Both the position numbers and the translations under genes were made by a program. A stretch of 64,000 bases of DNA from Streptosporangium canum (GTDB taxonomy: Bacteria > Actinomycetota > Actinomycetes > Streptosporangiales > Streptosporangiaceae), in contig NZ_FOQY01000004.1 in NCBI RefSeq assembly GCF_900113865.1, forward strand, positions 289,491 through 353,490. Direction: 5' to 3'. Positions 52,799-61,237 of this stretch are shown here, in pieces. Position 1 is the first letter of the stretch. Each line of letters starts with the position of its first letter. The notes under the pieces are model-generated. The model was not told the origin of the DNA and did no database searches. It worked only from the letters and a program-made list of their open reading frames with translations.

Positions 52799-53129
52799 CG
52801 ACGTACTGGCCCTCGGTGAGGAGCATCTGGCCCTCGCCCGGGAGAGCTCCCACGGCCGCAGCGCCCGCACCTTCCTGCGCGAGGGCCCACTGCGTCAGGC
52901 GATCGTCGCGCTGACCGCGGGGTCGGCCCTCGGCGAGCACGAGGCCCCGCCGGCCGCGAGCCTGCACGTCCTGTCGGGACGGGTGCGGATCCTGGACGAG
53001 CAGGGGGCCGTCGGGCTGGCCACCGGGCAGATCGCGCCGATCCCGCGGCGGCGGCACTCGCTGGAGGCCGACGAGGACTCCGTCGTCGTCCTCACCACCG
53101 TCGTCGATCTCGCCGCCGACGCCGGCTGA
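52794..53129 (+). CDS. Small cupin-domain protein
   Basis: A 111-residue cupin. Metal-site motifs are partly degenerate (GEHEAPPAASLHVLSGRVRI, IPRRRHSLEADED). AAGGAG precedes ATG 52794 by 6 bases, and the start region overlaps the fragment shared with 28.9 kb. A hairpin terminator follows 51 bp after the stop. Ligand unknown; similar proteins act as quercetinase- or phosphomannose-isomerase-like small cupins. Confidence 0.82.
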   Translation: MIDVLALGEEHLALARESSHGRSARTFLREGPLRQAIVALTAGSALGEHEAPPAASLHVLSGRVRILDEQGAVGLATGQIAPIPRRRHSLEADEDSVVVLTTVVDLAADAG

Positions 53130-53179
53130 CATCCGTCCGGTACGGCGCGCGGGCGGATCCGGCCCCGCGTGCCGGACAG

Positions 53180-53203
53180 GCCGCCGCTCACGCTCGCGGC
53201 GGC
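53180..53203 (+). terminator. Terminator-like hairpin after the cupin gene
   Basis: GCCGCCGC-tcacgctc-GCGGCGGC, an 8 bp perfect stem with 8-nt loop. Confidence 0.6.
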
Positions 53204-53280
53204 GCCCGCCCAGACGGGCGGGCGGGCGGTCCCGCGGCCGGACGGACCCGACCGGCCGGCTCCCGTCACCGGCCGCGCAG

Positions 53281-53348
53281 GCGTCACTGACCGTGCAGGT
53301 GTCTGACCGTGCAGGTGTCTGACCATGCAGGTGTCACTGACCGTGCAG
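53281..53348. repeat. Four 16-18 bp tandem repeats over the 3' end of a gene
   Basis: Units CACTGACCGTGCAG or CTGACCGTGCAG joined by GTGT/GCGT occupy 53281-53298, 53299-53314, 53315-53330 and 53331-53348. The last copy contains the stop codon (53334-53336) of the minus-strand gene; the other three lie downstream of it. Confidence 0.88.
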
Positions 53349-53792
53349 GGCGTCCAGCGGCAGGGGGACCGAGGGGAGGCGCACCCGCTCGTCACACCCG
53401 GTGGTCTCGACGGCCGCCCGGAGAAGACCCGTCAGCGCCCCCTCCCGCCCGTACGGGCGGGAGCGGAGAGCCTCGGCGATCAGCCCGGAGCGCGGATGGC
53501 TCTCCCTCAGCTCGGCGTAGCGCAGCGCCACCACGCGGGCGACGGCGGCCGGGTTGTCCAGGCCGTAGACGGCGTAGAGCCGCCGCCTGGTCCTCGGCGA
53601 CAGGCGCCCGGTCCACCAGCGGTAGACCATGCCGTCCGTCCAGACCACCAGGTCGGCCCAGACGGACACCAGCGCCAGGCCGTAGCCGTCGTGAACGTCG
53701 CCCTCGACGCCGTGCCGGACCAGCTCGTCGCGGAGCAGACACGCGGCGTGAACGGCGGGCGTTCCCGCGAGCACGCCTCGGAGGTTCGCCAT
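53334..53792 (-). CDS. Uncharacterised protein divergent from the XRE regulator
   Basis: A 152-residue soluble protein beginning MANLRGVLAGTPAVHAACLL and containing ADLVVWTDGMVYRWWTGRLS and RRRLYAVYGLDNPAAVARVV. GAGGAGGTGGG precedes the ATG. No family is recognised; short proteins of this kind commonly accompany XRE/DUF397 genes in actinomycetes. Its last codons are reiterated downstream of the stop. Confidence 0.8.
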   Translation of the reverse strand: MANLRGVLAGTPAVHAACLLRDELVRHGVEGDVHDGYGLALVSVWADLVVWTDGMVYRWWTGRLSPRTRRRLYAVYGLDNPAAVARVVALRYAELRESHPRSGLIAEALRSRPYGREGALTGLLRAAVETTGCDERVRLPSVPLPLDALHGQ

Positions 53793-53967
53793 TGCCCACC
53801 TCCTCTCGGCGTTCGGTGAAAACGACGAACCGTTTCCCCTACACAGGGTGCCGTGGGATGATTACTTTCGGTAGGTGCTCGATTACTAAGAGACACATGC
53901 AACTTGGTTGGGTTTCACTGTGGGACCCACCCCGGCACATGTAGGACCCGAAAGGACGGGAGCCCCC

Positions 53968-54792
53968 ATGCCCGCCCCAAACGAGCTGGATCCCAGCGCC
54001 AGCGTGATGGCCTACTGGGGCTCCGAGCTTCGCCGGCTGCGAGAGGCCATGGGCTGGAGCCAGCAGGAGCTCGCGAAGCGGACGACCTACTCCACCTCTC
54101 TGGTGGGCCTGGTCGAGACCGCCATGCGCGCCCCGACCAGGAAGTTCGCGCAGCGATGCGACGAGGTGCTGGAGACCGGCGGAACGCTCATCAAGCTCTG
54201 GCCGCTGATCGGCCGGGAGTCCTCGCCCGCCTGGGTCCGCTCGCTGTTCGAGCTGGAGTGGGAGGCGCGCACGCTCCGCAACTACCAGCTCGCGGTGGTG
54301 CCGGGGCTGCTGCAGACCGAGGACTACGCGCGGATGCTGACCCGCCTGGGTCGGCCGTTCGACACCGCCGAGCAGGTGGAGGAGATGGTGACGGTGCGGA
54401 TGCAACGGCAACGGCTGCTGGACCGCCCGGACCCGCCGATCCTCTTCGTCCTGCTGGACGAGGCCGTGCTGTCGCGCCCCATAGGAGGTGCCCGGGTGAT
54501 GCGAGAGCAGCTCGGGCACCTGCTGGAGGCGACGGCGCGACCACGGGTCACCCTTCAGGTGATCCCCTTCGAGGTGGGGGCCTACCCCGGACTGGCCGGA
54601 CCCATATTGGTCCTCTCCTTCAAGGGAGCGCCCGATGTGGTGTACATGGAGAACGCGGAGAACGCGCAACTCCTGACCGATCCCGCCCGGGTCGACCCCC
54701 TGTCGGCCCAGTTCGACGCATTGCGTTCCTGGGCACTCCCACAGGCCGCCTCCGCGGCCTTTATCGAGAAGAGGATGAGTTCATGGATCTGA
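53968..54792 (+). CDS. XRE-family regulator with DUF5753-type C-terminal domain
   Basis: A 274-residue regulator: HTH (about 18-75: GSELRRLREAMGWSQQELAK, STSLVGLVETAMRAPTRKFA) and the large actinobacterial C-terminal domain (YQLAVVPGLLQTEDYARMLT, PILFVLLDEAVLSRPIGGAR, DVVYMENAENAQLL). Genes of this type regulate or pair with the following DUF397 gene and often affect development. ATG 53968 with GGGAG upstream is chosen. The DUF397 start lies 10 bases inside its 3' end. Confidence 0.93.
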   Translation: MPAPNELDPSASVMAYWGSELRRLREAMGWSQQELAKRTTYSTSLVGLVETAMRAPTRKFAQRCDEVLETGGTLIKLWPLIGRESSPAWVRSLFELEWEARTLRNYQLAVVPGLLQTEDYARMLTRLGRPFDTAEQVEEMVTVRMQRQRLLDRPDPPILFVLLDEAVLSRPIGGARVMREQLGHLLEATARPRVTLQVIPFEVGAYPGLAGPILVLSFKGAPDVVYMENAENAQLLTDPARVDPLSAQFDALRSWALPQAASAAFIEKRMSSWI

Positions 54793-54977
54793 CCGGTGCC
54801 CGGTGGCGCAAGAGCAGCCGTAGCAACGGCAACGGCGGCGAGTGCGTCGAGGTGGCCGTCAACCTCCCCGGCGTCGTCGCCGTCCGCGACAGCAAGAACC
54901 CCGACGGTCCCGCTCTGCTGTTCTCGCCCGAGGTGTGGGCCACCTTCCTGACCCGGATCAAGGGCGACTCGCTCTAG
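54783..54977 (+). CDS. DUF397-domain protein
   Basis: A 64-residue protein with the DUF397 pattern: TGARWRKSSRSNGNGGECVE and VVAVRDSKNPDGPALLFSPE. Its ATG overlaps the end of the XRE gene, so the two are coupled. In Streptomyces such pairs act as a regulator and small modulator, sometimes described as toxin-antitoxin-like. Confidence 0.95.
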   Translation: MDLTGARWRKSSRSNGNGGECVEVAVNLPGVVAVRDSKNPDGPALLFSPEVWATFLTRIKGDSL

Positions 54978-55152
54978 GATCGCCTCCGCACGGGGAGGCT
55001 GCTCCTGCGGGCATAGCGTAGATCTTTCCGGCTCGATGCCACCCATCGTGTGTATAGGCCCGAACTGTCTGGGTATGCGACTCAATCAGGGGGAAGTGCG
55101 CAGGCAGAGTCCAACGCCGGCGCACATGCGTTCTTCGGCCAGAGAAGGCACG

Positions 55153-57231
55153 ATGAAAGTTGCCCGGGGGGAGAGATCAAGCGGGCTGGGGCTGGAGGTG
55201 TTCGATCCGGCCCCCGTCGGGGTGTCGGTCACCAGTGCTCGGGACCACCGGCTGGTGTACGCCAACGCGGTCTACCGGTCGGTCTTCGGCGACAGATCGC
55301 TCTGGGCCCTCGCTCGCGAGGCGTTCAGCGACCACGTCGATCGGGACTACTACTTCGGGCTGTCCGACCAGGTCCTGAGCACCGGCGAGCCCGTGACCGT
55401 CACCGACGCCCCCGTGGCCCTCGCCTACGCCGACACCGGCCCGCAGGAGCGCTTCTTCACCTTCAGCCTCTCGGAGATCTCTCTCGGCGGCGGCGAGCGC
55501 GGGGTGCTGCTGGTGTCGGTGGAGGTGACCGAGCAGGTCAGCGCCGCGCAGCGGATCCAGGCCCTCTCCGAGGAGCGGCGCCGCCTTCTCCAGCGCTACC
55601 AGAAGCTGGGGAGCGTCGGCGCGGAGATGGTCTGGGTGACCGCGGCCGACGGCAGCATCATCGAACCGAGCCCCGGCTGGGAGCGGGTGACCGGGCAGTC
55701 GTGGGAGGAGTTCAAGGGGGAGGGATGGCTGGAGGCCGTCCATCCCGACGACCGCGAGCCGACCGCCGAGTCATGGTCCCGGGCGACCCGGGAGGTGCCC
55801 CACCTGTGGGAGCACATCCACCGGATCCGCCTCGTGGACGGCACCTACCGGCACTTCAGCGTCCGCGCCGTACCGGTGCTCGAAGGCGACACCGTGGTGG
55901 AATGGGTGGGCAGCTGCACCGACATCGAGCAGGCGTGGCAGGAGGACCGGCGCTGGGAGCTGCTCAACCGCGCCGCCGCCGCCACCGCCGACGTCATCCG
56001 CCTGGAGGAGATGCTCTCCGCGCTGGCCCGCGCGATGGTGCCGGACCTGGCCGACGGGTGCATCATCTACCTCCTGCCCGACTCGCCGGACCGCCCCGAG
56101 AACGCCCCTCTGGTGGCGCACCTCGTCGCCTCCGCCGCCCGGCCCGGCCTGCCCGAGCTTCCGGAGCACGGCGAGGAGATCTTCGCCCCCGACACCGTTT
56201 TCACCCGCATGGTGCGCCGCCGCCGCCCCATCCACCGGACGTTCCCCACCGGGCGCCCCGCCCCCGGTGTCGCACCGGCGGGGGCCGAGGCCTGGCTCGT
56301 CTCGGCCGAGGCCAACAGCGTGGTCCTCGTGCCGGTCGTCGTCGACGGCACCGTGGCGGCGGTGGTGGTGGCCTCCGTCTGCGGTGACCGCCCCCCGATC
56401 AGCGCGGCCGACGTCGCCCTGATGGACCAGATGCTCGACAACGCGCACGACGCCCTCAGCAACGCCATCGAGTTCCGGCGCACGAAGCGGGTGGCGCTCG
56501 CCCTGCAGCGCAGCCTGCTCCCGGAACCGCCCGCCGTGCCGGGCCTGCGGATCGCCGCCCGCTACCGGCCGAGCGCCGCCGCCGCCGAGGTCGGCGGGGA
56601 CTGGTACGACTGCTTCCGGCTGCGCGACGGCGCCACCATGCTGACGATCGGCGACGTGGCCGGCCACGACCTGCCCGCCGCCGTCGCCATGAGCCAGATC
56701 CGCAACCTGCTCCGGGGGCTGGCCGTCGACCGCGAGGAGCCCGTCGGCGACATCCTCAGACGCCTGGACCTCGCGATGGAGACCCTCTACGAGGAGCAGA
56801 CCGCGACCTGCGTCCTGGCGCGCGTGGAGAGTTCCGAGGACGGCGGCTGGCAGCTGAACCACTCCGTGGCCGGGCATCCGCCGCCTCTGCTGGTCACCGG
56901 CGACGGCAAGGGCCGCTTCCTCGACGGCTTCGCCGATCCTCTGCTGGGCCTGCTCCCCGACCTGCCGCGGAGCAGCGTCATCGAGCCGCTGCCGCCGGAG
57001 GGCACGCTGCTCCTCTACACCGACGGCCTCGTCGAACGTCCGGGTGAGGACATCGACGAGGGGCTGGCCCGGCTGTGCCGCCAGGCCGCGGCGCTCGCCG
57101 GGGAGCCCCTGGAGACGTTCTGCGACGCGCTGCTGTCCGAGCTGGCCACCAACGGCAAGGACGACATCGCCATGATCGCCGTACGCCTGCCGGCCGCACG
57201 GCTCACAGCGGCAGGACACCACCCGGCTTGA
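55153..57231 (+). CDS. PAS-PAS-GAF-SpoIIE serine phosphatase
   Basis: A 692-residue soluble signalling protein. A first PAS domain (about 10-120) and a second (about 140-270: EMVWVTAADGSIIEPSPGWE) are followed by a GAF-like region (about 275-440) and a PP2C/SpoIIE phosphatase (about 450-685: AEVGGDWYDCFRLRDGATML, TIGDVAGHDLPAAV, VAGHPPPLLV, LLYTDGLVERPGEDIDEGLA, DDIAMIAVRL) with metal-binding Asp residues. Such proteins dephosphorylate anti-anti-sigma factors, releasing sigma factors on a redox, light or ligand signal. ATG 55153 has GAAGG upstream. Its end overlaps the convergent Lrp gene by 29 bp. No kinase or anti-sigma genes are adjacent. Confidence 0.93.
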   Translation: MKVARGERSSGLGLEVFDPAPVGVSVTSARDHRLVYANAVYRSVFGDRSLWALAREAFSDHVDRDYYFGLSDQVLSTGEPVTVTDAPVALAYADTGPQERFFTFSLSEISLGGGERGVLLVSVEVTEQVSAAQRIQALSEERRRLLQRYQKLGSVGAEMVWVTAADGSIIEPSPGWERVTGQSWEEFKGEGWLEAVHPDDREPTAESWSRATREVPHLWEHIHRIRLVDGTYRHFSVRAVPVLEGDTVVEWVGSCTDIEQAWQEDRRWELLNRAAAATADVIRLEEMLSALARAMVPDLADGCIIYLLPDSPDRPENAPLVAHLVASAARPGLPELPEHGEEIFAPDTVFTRMVRRRRPIHRTFPTGRPAPGVAPAGAEAWLVSAEANSVVLVPVVVDGTVAAVVVASVCGDRPPISAADVALMDQMLDNAHDALSNAIEFRRTKRVALALQRSLLPEPPAVPGLRIAARYRPSAAAAEVGGDWYDCFRLRDGATMLTIGDVAGHDLPAAVAMSQIRNLLRGLAVDREEPVGDILRRLDLAMETLYEEQTATCVLARVESSEDGGWQLNHSVAGHPPPLLVTGDGKGRFLDGFADPLLGLLPDLPRSSVIEPLPPEGTLLLYTDGLVERPGEDIDEGLARLCRQAAALAGEPLETFCDALLSELATNGKDDIAMIAVRLPAARLTAAGHHPA

Positions 57232-57655
57232 GGGCCTTCATGGCGATCTGGGAGGTGAGCTTGTCGAGTCCGGGCAGGCGGCCGAGCTTCTCCAGGCAGA
57301 GCTGGCTGTAGGAGTCCATGTCGGGCACGGCGACCCGCAGCACGTAGTCGGGGCGGCCGAACATGCGCAGGCACTCGACCACGTCGTCGATCTCCATGAC
57401 CGCCGTCTCGAAGGCGGTCACGGTCTCGGCGTCCTGCCCCTCCAGCTCGACGTAGGCGAGGACCTGGAACCCGCGTCCGACGGCGGCGGGGTCGACCACG
57501 GCCCGGTAGCCGGTTATCACCCCCGCCTCCTCGAGGTTGCGGACCCGGCGCAGGCACGGCGAGGGGGTCAGCCGCACGCGCTCGGCGAGTTCGAGGTTGC
57601 TGAGCCGCCCCTCCACCTGCAGGAGACCAAGAATTGCGCGATCCGTTGCATCCAT
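57203..57655 (-). CDS. Lrp/AsnC family regulator
   Basis: A 150-residue Lrp protein: HTH (DRAILGLLQVEGRLSNLELA, VRLTPSPCLRRVRNLEEAGV) and an RAM/ligand domain (LAYVELEGQDAETVTAFETA, YVLRVAVPDMDSYSQL). It is divergent from the 2-oxoacid:ferredoxin oxidoreductase gene (115 bp between starts), a common arrangement for amino-acid-catabolic operons, so an amino acid is the likely effector. Confidence 0.93.
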   Translation of the reverse strand: MDATDRAILGLLQVEGRLSNLELAERVRLTPSPCLRRVRNLEEAGVITGYRAVVDPAAVGRGFQVLAYVELEGQDAETVTAFETAVMEIDDVVECLRMFGRPDYVLRVAVPDMDSYSQLCLEKLGRLPGLDKLTSQIAMKALKPGGVLPL

Positions 57656-57769
57656 GGCAACCGATGCTAACCAACAGCGTAATCACCATAAATCTTGACA
57701 TCGAATTTCGGTCCACCTGACATAACCTTGCGGGCAATCGAAGCGGTGCAGACAGACGGGACCACGCTC

Positions 57770-60700
57770 ATGACGATCTTCGCCGATGCCCGTGAGGTGA
57801 CGCCCGACGACCGGTACGTCCTCGACGAGGGCCGGGTCTTCATGACCGGCACGCAGGCACTGGTCCGCGTGATCCTCGACCAGATGCGCGCCGACCGCTC
57901 CGCCGGCCTCGACACGGGCACGATGGTGTCGGGCTACCCCGGCTCCCCGCTCGGCGGCTTCGACCAGGAGCTCGCCCGCTCCCACCAGCACGCCGGGCCG
58001 CTCGGCGTCGTGCACCGGCCGGGCCAGAACGAGGAGCTGGGCGCCACCGCCGTCTGGGGCAGCCAGCTCGTGCCGACGCTCCCCCGGCCGCGCAAGGCGG
58101 GCGTCCTGGGCGTCTGGTACGGCAAGGCCCCCGGCGTCGACCGGGCGGCCGACGCGTTCCGGCACGGCAACTTCGTCGGCGCCCACCCCGACGGCGGCCT
58201 GATCGCCTTCTGCGGCGACGACCCCACATGCAAGTCCTCGACGCTGCCCTCGGCCACCGAGAGCGCGCTCGCCGCGCTGGGCATGCCGATCGTCCACCCC
58301 GGCAGCGTGCAGGAGCTGCTCGACCTGGGCCGCCACGCGATCTCGGCCTCCCGTGCCAGCGGCCTGTGGGTGGCGGTGAAGGCGGTCTCCAACGTGGTGG
58401 ACGGCACCGGCACGGTCGGCGTCGGCCCCGGCCGGGTGGTCCCGGTCATGCCGGTCGTCGAATACGAGGGCAGGCCGTACCGTCACACGCCGGACGCCAC
58501 CCTGCTCACTCCCTGGTCGCTGGAGATGGAGCGGACGCTGACCGGCCCGCGTCTGGAGCTGGCGCGCGCCTACGCCAGGGAGAACGGCCTCAACCGGATC
58601 ACCGTCGACCCCCGTGACGCCTGGCTCGGCATCGTCGCCTCGGGCACCGCCTACCACGACGTGCGCGAGGGGTTCCGCAAGCTGGGCGTGGACCCCGCCG
58701 AGCTCGGCGTCCGCATCCTGAAGATCGGCATGCTCTGGCCGCTGGAGCCCGGCATCGTCCGGACCTTCGCCCGGGGCCTGGAGGAGATCCTGGTCGTCGA
58801 GGAGAAAGGCCCGCTGCTGGAGACCCTGGTCAAGGACGTCCTGTACGGCACCGCCGACGCCCCGCGCGTCCTCGGCAAGCTCGACGAGAACGGCGCGGCC
58901 CTGATCCCGCGGGCCGGGGGCGTCGACGCCGACCTGGCCGCCAAGGCGATCGCCTTCCGGCTGCGCCGCAAGGGCCTGGACGGCCGCGCCGAGATCGCCA
59001 AGGGCCTGGCCGTGATCTCCCGGCCGGCACCGCTGAAGCTGCTCGGCGCGGAGCGCACCCCGTTCTTCTGCTCGGGCTGCCCGCACAACCGCTCCACCGC
59101 CGTTCCGGACGGCGCCCCGGTGGGCGCGGGGATCGGCTGTCACACGATGGTGGTGCTCAACCGCGAGGGCAAGGGCACGCTGACGGGCCTGACCCAGATG
59201 GGCGGCGAGGGCACCCAGTGGATCGGCCAGGCGCCGTTCACCGACACCCCGCACATCTTCCAGAACCTGGGTGACGGCACCTTCCACCACTCCGGCTCGC
59301 TCGCCGTGCGCGCCGCCGTGGGCGCGGGCGTCAACATCACCTACAAGCTGCTCTACAACAGCGCCATCGCCATGACCGGCGGCCAGACGATCACCCCCTC
59401 CCTCGCCGTGGCCGACCTGACCCGCTGGCTGGAGGTGGAGGGCGTGCGCCGGGTGATCGTCACCACCGACGAGCCCGAGCGCTACCGGGGGGTCAGGCTG
59501 GCCCGGATCGCCGAGGTCCGCGACCGCACCGCGCTGCAGGACGCGCAGCGTGAGCTGGCCGCGATCCCCGGCGTGACCGTGCTGGTCCACGACCAGCAGT
59601 GCGCGGCCGAGAAACGGCGGCTGCGCAAGAAGGGCGCCCTGCCCGACCCGGTCAGGCGGGTGGCGATCAACCAGCGGGTGTGCGAGGGCTGCGGCGACTG
59701 CGGGCAGAAGTCCGAGTGCCTGTCGGTGCTGCCGGTGGAGACCGAGTTCGGCCGCAAGACCGAGATCCACCAGTCGTCGTGCAACAAGGACTACTCCTGC
59801 GTGGAGGGCGACTGCCCCTCCTTCCTGACCGTCACGCCGGGCAGGGCCGCCGGGAGGCGCGCCGCCGTACCGGCTCCCCCGTCGCTGCCGGCGCCGCCGT
59901 CGCGCACCGGGGAGACGATGATCCGGCTGGTGGGCATCGGCGGCACCGGCGTGGTGTCGGTGGCGCAGATCCTCGGCACCGCCGCGATGTTCGACGGCAG
60001 GCAGTCACGCGGGCTCGACCAGACCGGCCTGGCCCAGAAGGGCGGCACGGTCGTCTCCGACATCCTGATCTTCGAGGGCGGCGACGACCGGTCCGGGCGG
60101 GCCGGCACGGCCGGCGTGGACGCCTATCTCGCGCTCGACCTGATCGGCGCCACCGACCCCAAGCACCTGAGCGGCGCCGACCGTGACCGGACCGTCGCGG
60201 TGGTCTCCACCAGCCTGGTCCCCACCGGCTCCATGGTCCTGAACCCGTCCACGCACGTCACCGACCTCGGCTCGCCGATCGGCGCGCTGGAGTCGCGCAC
60301 CCGGCGCGAGCTGAACGTCTATCTCGACGCCGAGGACGTGGCCCAGAGGCTGTTCGGCGACCACATGCCGGCCAACACGATCGTGGTCGGCGCGGCCTGG
60401 CAGCGCGGGCTCATCCCGCTCAGCCTGGAGTCGATCGAGCGGGCCATCCGCCTGGGCGGAGGCAGGAGCGCGGAGCGGACGATCGCCGCCTTCCACTGGG
60501 GCCGGGCCGTCGTCGCCGACCCGGAGTCCGTGGCACGGGCGACCGGCGCCTCCGCGACGGCCGGGCGGCCGTCGAGCCCCGAGGTCGCCGGGCTCGTCGA
60601 CTCGGTCGCCGCGACCGGCACCGAGCTGCACCGGATCCTGACGGTCCGGGTGGCCGACCTCGTCGCCTACCAGAACCTGCGCTACGCCACCCGCTACGCC

Positions 60701-61237
60701 GACGCGGTGCGCGCGGTCCTCTCCCTGGAGCGGGAGACCTCGGCGGAGCAGTGCCCGATCACCGAGGCCTACGCCCGCCACCTGCACCGCCTGATGGCCT
60801 ACAAGGACGAGTACGAGGTGGCCCGGCTCCACCTGGACCCGGCCGAGAGGGCCCGCGTCGCCGCCGAGTTCGGCCCCGGCGCGAAGATCTCCTACAACCT
60901 GCACCCGCCGTTCCTGCGCGCCCTGGGCGTGAACCGCAAGATCCGTCTCGGCGCCTGGTTCGACCCGGCCTTCCGCCTGCTGTACGGCATGCGCGGGCTG
61001 CGCGGCACCCGGCTGGACCCGTTCGGCATGGCCGGGGTGCGCAGGACCGAGCGCGAGCTCGTCGCCGAGTACACCCGCGACGTGCACCTCGCCCTCTCTC
61101 ACCTGCGCCCGGAGACCGGGGAGCGGGTCCGCGAGCTGGCCGAGCTGCCGGAGGTGATCCGCGGCTACGAGCACGTCAAGATGCGCAACGTGGCCGCCTA
61201 CCGGGAGCGGGCGGCGGCCCTGCTCGCCGCGCTATGA
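57770..61237 (+). CDS. Fused indolepyruvate/2-oxoacid:ferredoxin oxidoreductase
   Basis: An 1155-residue single-chain enzyme combining subunits usually encoded separately. The N-terminal third holds the pyrimidine/thiamine region (GTMVSGYPGSPLGGFDQELA, GQNEELGATAVWGSQL), followed by a TPP-binding domain (CSGCPHNRSTAV, GIGCHTMV, GGEGTQWIGQAPFT), a ferredoxin-type cluster region (CEGCGDCGQKSECLSVLPVE from C638, CNKDYSCVEGDCPSF), and a C-terminal gamma-type domain (GIGGTGVVSVAQILGTAAMF, SRGLDQTGLAQKGG). It converts an aryl or branched 2-oxoacid plus CoA to acyl-CoA and CO2 with reduced ferredoxin. ATG 57770 gives the expected family N-terminus. A TTGACA lies at 57695. Its stop overlaps the convergent MFS gene. 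Confidence 0.93.
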   Translation: MTIFADAREVTPDDRYVLDEGRVFMTGTQALVRVILDQMRADRSAGLDTGTMVSGYPGSPLGGFDQELARSHQHAGPLGVVHRPGQNEELGATAVWGSQLVPTLPRPRKAGVLGVWYGKAPGVDRAADAFRHGNFVGAHPDGGLIAFCGDDPTCKSSTLPSATESALAALGMPIVHPGSVQELLDLGRHAISASRASGLWVAVKAVSNVVDGTGTVGVGPGRVVPVMPVVEYEGRPYRHTPDATLLTPWSLEMERTLTGPRLELARAYARENGLNRITVDPRDAWLGIVASGTAYHDVREGFRKLGVDPAELGVRILKIGMLWPLEPGIVRTFARGLEEILVVEEKGPLLETLVKDVLYGTADAPRVLGKLDENGAALIPRAGGVDADLAAKAIAFRLRRKGLDGRAEIAKGLAVISRPAPLKLLGAERTPFFCSGCPHNRSTAVPDGAPVGAGIGCHTMVVLNREGKGTLTGLTQMGGEGTQWIGQAPFTDTPHIFQNLGDGTFHHSGSLAVRAAVGAGVNITYKLLYNSAIAMTGGQTITPSLAVADLTRWLEVEGVRRVIVTTDEPERYRGVRLARIAEVRDRTALQDAQRELAAIPGVTVLVHDQQCAAEKRRLRKKGALPDPVRRVAINQRVCEGCGDCGQKSECLSVLPVETEFGRKTEIHQSSCNKDYSCVEGDCPSFLTVTPGRAAGRRAAVPAPPSLPAPPSRTGETMIRLVGIGGTGVVSVAQILGTAAMFDGRQSRGLDQTGLAQKGGTVVSDILIFEGGDDRSGRAGTAGVDAYLALDLIGATDPKHLSGADRDRTVAVVSTSLVPTGSMVLNPSTHVTDLGSPIGALESRTRRELNVYLDAEDVAQRLFGDHMPANTIVVGAAWQRGLIPLSLESIERAIRLGGGRSAERTIAAFHWGRAVVADPESVARATGASATAGRPSSPEVAGLVDSVAATGTELHRILTVRVADLVAYQNLRYATRYADAVRAVLSLERETSAEQCPITEAYARHLHRLMAYKDEYEVARLHLDPAERARVAAEFGPGAKISYNLHPPFLRALGVNRKIRLGAWFDPAFRLLYGMRGLRGTRLDPFGMAGVRRTERELVAEYTRDVHLALSHLRPETGERVRELAELPEVIRGYEHVKMRNVAAYRERAAALLAAL

